A stretch of 16,261 bases of DNA. Origin: Flectobacillus sp. (GTDB lineage: Bacteria; Bacteroidota; Bacteroidia; Cytophagales; Spirosomataceae). The stretch covers positions 1 through 16,261 of the forward strand of contig JARXAV010000184.1 of the NCBI GenBank assembly GCA_029865665.1, in the 5' to 3' direction. The notes beneath the pieces are model-generated. The model was given only the letters and a program-made list of their open reading frames with translations. It had not been told where the DNA came from and did not search any database. Position numbers and translations under genes: made by a program. This document shows positions 6,808 through 12,882 of the stretch, piece after piece (within the stretch, counting starts at the first letter, position 1; every line of letters begins with the position of its first letter).

Positions 6808-9075
6808 TTAGTTAATCGCTCGTTGGAGCTCTTCTTGATTGACTTCTACTGGATATTTTGCTTTTAGGCGGTCAACCCAGTTATTATACAGTTCTTGTTG
6901 ATACTCTTTGATTACCTGTCCTCGTGCTTCTTTAAATGTTTTTGGACGAGGTTCATCAATGGATTTGATGGATAGCCATACTTGACGATTTTCAATTTCT
7001 GCATCTACATCACCCACTGCCCAGTTTAGAGCATCCACATATTTGTTATCACCCCTTTTGAAGAAACCCTCTTCAGCAGTAAGGCTTGAAGGTTTAATCG
7101 CATTGAAACGTTTAACTACGTCATCCATCGAATCCGAATAGAATTTAATGGCTACACGCATATTTTTGTTATGATCTGTTTTGGACGATTGCTTGAATTT
7201 ACTATCGTCTTTTTCAATGATTCTAGTAAGAACAATTCCTTTATTAATAAGGAAGCTTACGATTTTTTTAGCTCTGTCAGCAGAGATGGCTTCATTTTCC
7301 TCTACATCTGCATTTCCTGAAACTTCAACGGTATAGTGTCTGTTTTTAATCATGATGAGCAGTAATTCATTCAACATTTTTGTGCCATCAGGAGTAAGAT
7401 TCGTGCTATTTTTTTCAAAATATATATCGGGTAATCTGCGATTCAGTGGATACGGTGCTTTTGCTAGTAAAAGTTTCGCTTGTTGCATCGTTTCTCGATT
7501 GTCTGTCGTAACTACTTTAGCAAATACCCGATTTGTATAAGCATATTTTGCTTGGTTCGACGTATAAAAGCGAACTTGTGTCATCGAATCTAAGGAAGGC
7601 TTAATGACAAACTCTTCTAACATTTGCTTCTGCAAAATTCCGTCTTTATAGTCTTGAACTGTTTTTCTAAACTCAGGGTATTTCAATTCTAAATTTCCTT
7701 CTTCGTGTCTAAGGTTTTGCTCTTCTACAAACACATTATACCAATCTGTAATTGACTTTTCGTCCTTCGCTTTTTGTTTAGCTAATTGACGCTGCTGTTT
7801 GATAACGTACTCATAAAAGTCTTTAATCTTACTTACTTGTCCATTGATATTGAATAATTCTTGCGTAAGGTAAGATTCATTACCGAAACGGTCTTTTAGG
7901 AAGTTATCAAGTGCTAATGCTTTTGCTTCAGGAACTTCTTTGAAGTTATTCTCTCTCATTAAGCGTTTCAGCAATGTTCCTTTTGTAATGGCACTACGTG
8001 AAGCATCTGAGTTGATTTTTTCTCGAATATACTGGGCTAATTCATCAAAACGTAAAATTCCTTTTTTGTCAACCACTTTGAAAATATGCCAGCCTAAATT
8101 TGTTTGAATAGGCTCTGTAAATTCAGTATTAACTTGAAGCGATAAGATTTTATCCGCCACTTTATCGTTGATTAAACTTCCTGCATCGTAATATTTATTA
8201 CGAACTCCGCCATTGTACTTTGTTTGTTGATCGTCCGAAAAAGAGCGACAAATACCATCGAAAGGTTCTCCCTTTTTAAGTAGTTCATACACTTGATCAA
8301 TTTTTCGTTTGCTTGCTTTAATATCTGCTTCGGAAGCATTTTGCGGTGTACTTATCAGAATATGAGCAAGTTTTACCTTACCACGAGCAGGAACTTTGTC
8401 GATTACTTTTAGAAGATGATAACCCTTATCCGTTCTGAAAGGCATCGAAATTTCACCTTTGGGAAGGTTATAAGCTACTGATTCGAAGATATAGTGGGTA
8501 GCAGGAGGCATCGGTAAGAAACCTAAATCTCCTCCTAAGGCAGCACTGCTGGCATCTTGCGAATAGTTTTTGGCAATTTGTTCAAAAGGTTCTCCTCTCA
8601 TAATCCTAATTCTAAGATTATAGAGTTCGTTGAACACACTTGCTGTGTCTGCTGGAGTAGCATTTTTTGCTACTGGGATGAAGATATGAGCCACGTGAAC
8701 TTCTTCTCGCATTCGTTCATACGTTTCTCTGATAAGTCGCTCTAGTAAGGCTTTGTCTGCTAAATAAGGACTCGCAAGTTCTTTCCGATACGTGGCTATT
8801 TCGTCTTTAAAAGCGGGCGTATTATTTCTTCCAAGTTGCTCAGCCTCATGTACTTCAAGTTGATGGTTGATGTAGTTTTGGATGAAGGCTTGTGTGTTTT
8901 CTTTCGTAACACTATCGCTTTGGACGAGTCGCTTATAGGTTGATAAAAATTCAGACGAGCTAATCGATCTGTTTCCAATTTTTATTACAATGGGGTCTGT
9001 TTGAGCTGTTGACACACGGATAAGCGTGAAAAAGCATACAATGAGCAGATAAAGGGTTCTTATTTTTTTTGTCAT
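6808..9075 (-). CDS. Large periplasmic parvulin isomerase with nested OmpA-like domain
   Basis: A 755-residue exported protein, counted from the ATG at 9075; a TTG three codons earlier is less likely. The signal peptide is about residues 1-25, ending VSTAQ. A helical N-terminal region is followed by PpiC domain 1 (about 125-227: VAHIFIP, GGDLGFL, GYHLLKV) and PpiC domain 2 (about 234-337: LAHILIS, NGGVRNKYYDAG, GWHIFKVVDK). A long helical linker (about 340-495) leads into a weak third parvulin-like domain whose start (about 500-545) and end (about 670-750: GDNKYVDALNW, EARGQVIKEYQ) are recognisable. Between these halves, about 549-647, sits an OmpA C-terminal-like domain with IYFEKNSTNLTPDG, GNAD (D590), SADRA (R601) and NMRVAIKF. 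D590 and R601 align with the two residues that bind diaminopimelate in OmpA. It probably folds exported proteins while anchored to peptidoglycan; binding is inferred. It heads the cluster with the surA-like gene and moxR. Confidence 0.93.
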   Translation of the reverse strand: MTKKIRTLYLLIVCFFTLIRVSTAQTDPIVIKIGNRSISSSEFLSTYKRLVQSDSVTKENTQAFIQNYINHQLEVHEAEQLGRNNTPAFKDEIATYRKELASPYLADKALLERLIRETYERMREEVHVAHIFIPVAKNATPADTASVFNELYNLRIRIMRGEPFEQIAKNYSQDASSAALGGDLGFLPMPPATHYIFESVAYNLPKGEISMPFRTDKGYHLLKVIDKVPARGKVKLAHILISTPQNASEADIKASKRKIDQVYELLKKGEPFDGICRSFSDDQQTKYNGGVRNKYYDAGSLINDKVADKILSLQVNTEFTEPIQTNLGWHIFKVVDKKGILRFDELAQYIREKINSDASRSAITKGTLLKRLMRENNFKEVPEAKALALDNFLKDRFGNESYLTQELFNINGQVSKIKDFYEYVIKQQRQLAKQKAKDEKSITDWYNVFVEEQNLRHEEGNLELKYPEFRKTVQDYKDGILQKQMLEEFVIKPSLDSMTQVRFYTSNQAKYAYTNRVFAKVVTTDNRETMQQAKLLLAKAPYPLNRRLPDIYFEKNSTNLTPDGTKMLNELLLIMIKNRHYTVEVSGNADVEENEAISADRAKKIVSFLINKGIVLTRIIEKDDSKFKQSSKTDHNKNMRVAIKFYSDSMDDVVKRFNAIKPSSLTAEEGFFKRGDNKYVDALNWAVGDVDAEIENRQVWLSIKSIDEPRPKTFKEARGQVIKEYQQELYNNWVDRLKAKYPVEVNQEELQRAIN

Positions 9076-9306
9076 TACTTCCAATCGTTATGTTTGAACA
9101 GTTGTCAAACGACGAAAATTCGTTTATCAATTACATCCTAATTTGTATGCAAACGAAGGGGGAAAACAATCATTATAATGGGTTAAAATCCGTAATAATT
9201 GACTTCCTAATTCAAACGTTTTATGATTATACGTACAAGATGAATGCTATGAGATTTAACAGCTTGGATACACAGTTTATTGTATAACGGGGGTAAAAAT
9301 ACAAAT
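9076..9306. other. Gene-free gap upstream of the large isomerase
   Basis: About 230 AT-rich bases without a supported gene; with the terminator candidate at 9307-9348 the full gap is about 307 bases. It should hold the promoter of the large isomerase, but I find no full TAnnTTTG match on the minus strand. The nearest are one-mismatch boxes at 9150-9157 and 9213-9220, neither with a well-placed TTG. A plus-strand reading frame of 72 codons crosses it but looks accidental. Confidence 0.5.
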
Positions 9307-9348
9307 AATAATTGGGATAATTGCTATTTAGCCCTTACCCCAATTATT
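9307..9348 (-). terminator. Terminator candidate after the proline-linker lipoprotein gene
   Basis: AATAATTGGG (9307-9316) and CCCAATTATT (9339-9348) pair perfectly over 10 bp with a 22-base loop. It lies 34 bases beyond the stop of the lipoprotein gene, and on the minus strand it is followed by T-rich sequence (ATTTGTATTTTT). The long loop lowers confidence. Confidence 0.5.
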
Positions 9349-9382
9349 GGAACGATTATTTAATGGATTGATAGTAAGCCTG

Positions 9383-10129
9383 CTATTGCTTGGGTTTTAT
9401 CGTTAATTCGTATGATAATTCGTAGTTGAAAGGGTCTGTCATACCTGTTCCTTTGAACGTCAATGGGAGGGTATAACGTGGTTTTGCTAAGCTGTTTTTA
9501 TTGATTGGAATGGTAAAAGTATTTTGTCCAAGAACGTCATTCTCATTGAATCTATCTAAGGTAGAAACCGCAAAACCTGCTGCTTGTAACCCGCCAAAAA
9601 CAATGGCTAATGGAGTCTCATACTCAGCTAAACTGATAACCATCGTTGGAATTTTGGCAATTCCTCCGAAGGTATTGATAAACTTGAGCGTTTTAGATAT
9701 TTTTTCGTAATCATCTACCTCCATTAACACGACTGTCGCTAATAGTTTTCCCTTTGGCGGAATCGTTAAGCTGATTGGTTGAAATTTATCTGTCGTGATA
9801 ACAGCTCCTTTTTTGAGGTTTTCTACTCCCCATGAACCCGAAAGAACTTGGGTTACTTTCTGGTTTTCGTCAACGGATGTCAGAGTGTAAGTAAGAACAA
9901 TTTCATCGGCAAGTGACCAAGGTTCTTGTAGGCTAATAGCCTTTAAGCCTGTAACTTGCATGGTAATTTCTTTTTCTACTGGAGGTGGGGGAGTCGGGGT
10001 TACGACTGGGCTAGTAGTGCTAACTCCTGTGTTGTTTGTGCTACTAATAGCCGATTTTGAAGATTTGCAAGAACTGAAGCCTAGCGTCAGTCCTAGTAAG
10101 ATAAGGATGCTGTATTTATACATAGTCAT
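9383..10129 (-). CDS. Lipoprotein with Ser/Thr and proline-rich linker, unknown function
   Basis: A 248-residue protein from the ATG at 10129 (MTMYKYSILILL...); an ATG at 10123 is equally possible, and a GTG at 10138 is less likely. The hydrophobic stretch ends in LGFSSC, a lipobox, so Cys becomes the lipidated N-terminus. Next come a Ser/Thr-rich stretch and a proline-rich linker (PTPPPPVEKE), a common spacer that holds a folded domain away from the membrane. The remaining 200 or so residues alternate hydrophobic and polar positions (ITMQVTGLKAISL..., YELSYELTIKP), suggesting a mostly beta fold. I do not recognise the family. A hairpin and an inverted repeat flank it, so it is probably transcribed alone. 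Confidence 0.78.
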   Translation of the reverse strand: MTMYKYSILILLGLTLGFSSCKSSKSAISSTNNTGVSTTSPVVTPTPPPPVEKEITMQVTGLKAISLQEPWSLADEIVLTYTLTSVDENQKVTQVLSGSWGVENLKKGAVITTDKFQPISLTIPPKGKLLATVVLMEVDDYEKISKTLKFINTFGGIAKIPTMVISLAEYETPLAIVFGGLQAAGFAVSTLDRFNENDVLGQNTFTIPINKNSLAKPRYTLPLTFKGTGMTDPFNYELSYELTIKPKQ

Positions 10130-10196
10130 AAGCGGCACGGCTTTAACCGACCCGTTGAAAAATGTTTAGTAAACAAATTCATTTGCGGTAATGGGT

Positions 10197-10247
10197 GAAT
10201 CGTTAATTACCAGTTTTACGTCTGTAATGTCAGGTAATTAACGATTC
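10197..10247. repeat. 15-bp perfect inverted repeat with 21-base spacer
   Basis: GAATCGTTAATTACC (10197-10211) and GGTAATTAACGATTC (10233-10247) are perfect reverse complements; two flanking G-U pairs would lengthen the stem in RNA. A smaller TTAC/GTAA stem lies inside the spacer (10216-10227). It sits between the agmatine deiminase stop (10302) and the lipoprotein start (10129). No T run follows, so it could be a factor-dependent terminator, an mRNA-protecting stem or a protein-binding site. Confidence 0.65.
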
Positions 10248-10301
10248 GTATCTGCAAGAATCGGCAAATATGGAGTCGCCTTTTCCGTGATTTATCCTTA
10301 A

Positions 10302-11339
10302 TTATACGGCTGGTTCTTGCTGTGTTAAACAGTGGAAACTACCTTGTCCCCAAATAATTTTATCAGACAATAAACCAATCACTGGACGGTCTGTAAATAC
10401 CTGAGAAAGAATGTCTAAAGCCACGTCATCGTTTTTACAATTAAAAATCGGAACAAGTACTCCCGCATTACAGATCAAGAAGTTGGCATACGAAGCAGGT
10501 GTTCTGAAATCATCTAACACGATTGGGGTTGGCATCGGAATTTCTACAATATTCAATTGTTTTCCGTTCAACAAACGCATTTGTTTTAATAACTGAAGAT
10601 TATCGTCCAATATTGCGTGGTTTTTGTCCGATTTATCGGGTTCTACCATCGTAATAACGGTATCTTGGTTCACAAAACGAGTAGTGTCGTCGATGTGGCC
10701 GTCGGTATCATCGCCTACAATGCCATCGTTTACCCAAAGGACTTGTTCTGCTCCGTAATAATCGTACAAATACTGTTCAATTTGTCCTTGATTTAGGTGT
10801 GGATTACGGTTTTCGTTCAACAAACATTCACGGCTTGTTAAAATTGTTCCTGCTCCATTGAATTCTACTGAACCTCCTTCCATAATAATGCCAGGGCTTA
10901 CATAGTTTAAGCCACGATGAGCAGCAATATTGGTCGGAATGTCGTTATCGTTGTTAAAAGGAGGGTATTTTCCACCCCAAGCATTATAACCCCAATTGAC
11001 AATCATGCGTTCTTTTGTCTCTGGATTAATCAAAAATGCAGGGCCATGGTCACGACACCAAGCATCGTTGGTTTTCTTAACGATAAATTCAAGTTGGTTT
11101 ACATCAATGTCATATTTAGGAAGTTCTCCTAAAATAAAGCTTTTAAGGTCTTCATTATTGACATTTAAGCCTACTTTTTCGCCTTTTGAAATCGCTTTGA
11201 TTAATTCAAAATACTGCGGATACATCTGTTGGCGTTTGTTCCCTTGCCAAGATGCTTCGTTATGTGGAAACGTGAGCCATGTAGCCACGTGTGGATGCCA
11301 TTCGGGTGGGAAGAAAAACCCTTGTTCTTTTGGAGTCAT
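10302..11339 (-). CDS. aguA: Agmatine deiminase
   Basis: A 345-residue cytoplasmic enzyme of the agmatine deiminase/Porphyromonas-type peptidylarginine deiminase family. It is predicted to convert agmatine and water to N-carbamoylputrescine and ammonia, a step from arginine to putrescine. The catalytic set is visible: WCRDHGP (D97), MEGGSVEF (E154), DTDGHIDD (H215) and the nucleophile in GSFHCLTQQ (C337). The N-terminal PPEWHPHVATWLTFPHN is typical. There is no signal peptide and the length matches AguA, which favours agmatine over protein arginine as substrate. The next pathway enzyme, N-carbamoylputrescine amidase (AguB), is not in this window. The gene diverges from the FKBP gene and has a TACCTTTG box 37 bases upstream. 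Confidence 0.94.
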   Translation of the reverse strand: MTPKEQGFFFPPEWHPHVATWLTFPHNEASWQGNKRQQMYPQYFELIKAISKGEKVGLNVNNEDLKSFILGELPKYDIDVNQLEFIVKKTNDAWCRDHGPAFLINPETKERMIVNWGYNAWGGKYPPFNNDNDIPTNIAAHRGLNYVSPGIIMEGGSVEFNGAGTILTSRECLLNENRNPHLNQGQIEQYLYDYYGAEQVLWVNDGIVGDDTDGHIDDTTRFVNQDTVITMVEPDKSDKNHAILDDNLQLLKQMRLLNGKQLNIVEIPMPTPIVLDDFRTPASYANFLICNAGVLVPIFNCKNDDVALDILSQVFTDRPVIGLLSDKIIWGQGSFHCLTQQEPAV

Positions 11340-11375
11340 GTTTGTAAAAAATATCGGATACTATCTGTTGATATA

Positions 11376-11383
11376 CAAAGGTA
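11376..11383 (-). promoter_or_regulatory. -7 box (TACCTTTG) for agmatine deiminase
   Basis: An exact TAnnTTTG match on the minus strand, 36 bases upstream of the ATG at 11339. No TTG is seen at -33 spacing. The rest of this divergent gap, up to 11530, should hold the FKBP promoter, where only the weaker GACCTTTG at 11499-11506 is seen. Confidence 0.5.
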
Positions 11384-11498
11384 CGGGAATTCTCTTTTGT
11401 CTAAAAGGCTATTGCTATTTTCTAACAATTTGACAATGTTGTATGGGGTAGTTCTCAGTTTTTTAGGAGACTCGTTTCTTTTTAAAAGAATAAATCAA

Positions 11499-11506
11499 GA
11501 CCTTTG
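11499..11506 (+). promoter_or_regulatory. Weak -7 box (GACCTTTG) for the FKBP gene
   Basis: GACCTTTG differs from TAnnTTTG at the first base and lies 24 bases upstream of the ATG at 11531. The -33 position carries TTT, not TTG. It is the best candidate I find in this gap. Confidence 0.35.
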
Positions 11507-11530
11507 TGAACAAATTTAAAAAAGCATAAA

Positions 11531-11962
11531 ATGGCACAAGCAAAAGCGGGCGACTTGGTAAGCGTCCATTACACAGGAAAATTAACAGACGGTACTATAT
11601 TTGATAGTTCAGAAGGACGTGAGCCTTTACAGTTTCCTTTGGGAGAAGGTATGGTTATTCCTGGATTTGATAACGGTATCACTGGTATGGAAATTGGTGA
11701 GAAAAAAACAGTTCATATCCCAGTTGACGAAGCTTATGGCCCAGTGAATCCAGATTATTTAGCGGTATTCCCTAAGGCTGAAATCCCTGCGGATATTCCT
11801 TACGAAGTGGGTATGCAGTTAAACATGCACCAAGACGGTAATGGTCAGGTAATGCCAGTAGTGGTAGCGGAAGTTACAGATACTACGATTACATTGGATG
11901 CTAACCACCCGTTAGCTGGTAAAGAGTTAATCTTTGACATTGAATTGGTTGCAATTGGATAA
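11531..11962 (+). CDS. SlyD-like FKBP-type peptidyl-prolyl isomerase
   Basis: A 143-residue cytoplasmic proline isomerase and chaperone. The FKBP core is split by an insert-in-flap domain, as in SlyD. Core parts are VSVHYTGKLTDGTIFDSS (about 10-27), FPLGEGMVIPGFDNGITGM (35-53) and NHPLAGKELIFDIELV (125-140). The insert spans about 66-118, starting DEAYGPVNPDYL. The His/Cys-rich metal-binding tail of E. coli SlyD is absent; the protein ends directly after the core, like short SlyD homologues. No signal peptide is visible. The ATG at 11531 is preceded by the A-rich AAAAAAGCATAAA, common in this phylum. It diverges from the agmatine deiminase gene and ends before a strong terminator. Confidence 0.95.
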   Translation: MAQAKAGDLVSVHYTGKLTDGTIFDSSEGREPLQFPLGEGMVIPGFDNGITGMEIGEKKTVHIPVDEAYGPVNPDYLAVFPKAEIPADIPYEVGMQLNMHQDGNGQVMPVVVAEVTDTTITLDANHPLAGKELIFDIELVAIG

Positions 11963-12018
11963 GTAATAATGCTGAATGTCGGATTTAATATATCAGATTA
12001 TTCAGTTTTTATTCAAAA

Positions 12019-12070
12019 CCCAAAAAATAACCCAAGTCGATTTATTTCTGGCTTGGGTTATTTTTTTGGG
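12019..12070. terminator. Strong terminator after the FKBP gene
   Basis: AAAAAATAACCCAAG (12022-12036) pairs perfectly over 15 bp with CTTGGGTTATTTTTT (12052-12066), extended by CCC/GGG after one bulged T, with a 15-base loop. The right arm contains a run of seven T on the plus strand and the left arm a run of six A, so it can work in both directions between convergent genes. Confidence 0.85.
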
Positions 12071-12072
12071 GA

Positions 12073-12092
12073 CTATGGGTTTTAACCCGTAG
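12073..12092. repeat. Second short hairpin in the convergent gap
   Basis: CTATGGGTT (12073-12081) and AACCCGTAG (12084-12092) form a nearly perfect 9-bp inverted repeat with one G-U pair, just right of the main terminator. It lies 38 bases beyond the stop of the LURP-one-like gene and may help end that minus-strand transcript. Confidence 0.5.
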
Positions 12093-12130
12093 CCTCTATG
12101 ACTGATTGCAAATCTCGTTCAACAACGGAA

Positions 12131-12742
12131 CTAGCCTCTTCTTCTTTCGAGTAATGCCATAATCATAACGGCTAATTTTACTCTTTCAGCTTCTCCTTCC
12201 TCAAAGTCCGAATCTTGTGATAAGGTGAATAATCTGCCCATAAAAGAAGCTTCTTTCTTGAAGGTACAAACAACTGTTCCATCAGGACGAGTTACGAGGT
12301 AGCTTGGGTTGAAAACATAACCTGTGAAAATACCCAAAACTGGAATCTCTCCAAGAAGACCATCAAACACTTTAACCCAAGGGTTTTTCTCTTGAATGTG
12401 TAGGTCTTGCTGGTCGTTTTCGTCATAAATTTCGTAGGAAGCTTTCCAAATACTCTTCCAGCCTTTTCTACAAACACGACCAATACTTGTACCGTCTGGT
12501 TTAAGAAAATTATAGGTTACCGTAAAATTCAACCATTTGTCTGCTACCACGTGGTATTTTAAGGCAGTTTGACTTTCATCGGTAAAGACATTCATTTCTT
12601 TAAATCGGAAAAAACGTTGTTTTACAAAAGCAATGGTTTTTCCTGAAACATCCGTAGCCGTAAAGTCATTATGAATTGTGCCAATTCTGAATTTAAAAGT
12701 CAGGGGGAAAATGAAATCTTCCAGTAAATGTTGTTGAGCCAT
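12131..12742 (-). CDS. LURP-one/tubby-like beta-barrel protein
   Basis: A 203-residue protein without signal peptide. The pattern fits the LURP-one-related fold (a tubby-C-like barrel around a hydrophobic helix, related to phospholipid scramblases). It has repeated short strands with charged turns, such as KTIAFVKQRFFRFKEMNVF (about 35-53), SIGRVCRKGWKSIWKASYEIYDEN (86-109) and NPSYLVTRPDGTVVCTFKKEASFMGRLFTL (145-174). It ends in a hydrophobic C-terminal helix (VKLAVMIMALLE). Proteins of this fold are thought to bind lipids or membranes, but no biochemical role can be read from the sequence. It is convergent with the FKBP gene and downstream of the T9SS protein gene on the same strand, separated by 140 bases that include an inverted repeat. 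Fold assignment is by pattern only. Confidence 0.75.
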   Translation of the reverse strand: MAQQHLLEDFIFPLTFKFRIGTIHNDFTATDVSGKTIAFVKQRFFRFKEMNVFTDESQTALKYHVVADKWLNFTVTYNFLKPDGTSIGRVCRKGWKSIWKASYEIYDENDQQDLHIQEKNPWVKVFDGLLGEIPVLGIFTGYVFNPSYLVTRPDGTVVCTFKKEASFMGRLFTLSQDSDFEEGEAERVKLAVMIMALLERRRG

Positions 12743-12767
12743 AGTTAATTAAGGAATGAATAAAACA

Positions 12768-12821
12768 GGGTTTTGTGTAGTTAAAAGATGGTCTAAACTA
12801 CCAAGAATTTATACAAAACCC
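12768..12821 (-). terminator. Inverted repeat after the T9SS protein gene, possible terminator
   Basis: The arms at 12768-12779 and 12810-12821 are reverse complements at 11 of 12 positions (GGGTTTTGT core) with a 30-base spacer. On the minus strand the stem is 61 bases past the T9SS gene stop and is followed by TGTTTTATTC, then by the LURP-one-like start 26 bases later. It may end the upstream transcript or lie in the leader of the next one. Confidence 0.45.
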
Positions 12822-12882
12822 AATTATTCTTATTTAAACTTACATGAATCTTTCTTAGTCCATTACGAAATAACATTAGATA

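Noticed and set aside
9069..9287. A 72-codon plus-strand reading frame in the gap upstream of the large isomerase
   Set aside because: It starts inside the isomerase coding region on the other strand, has no promoter or ribosome-binding signal, and its composition shows no domain, signal peptide or membrane segment.
10996..11433. Long plus-strand reading frame opposite the start of agmatine deiminase
   Set aside because: It is antisense to a well-supported gene with all catalytic motifs, and its product is low in recognisable features.
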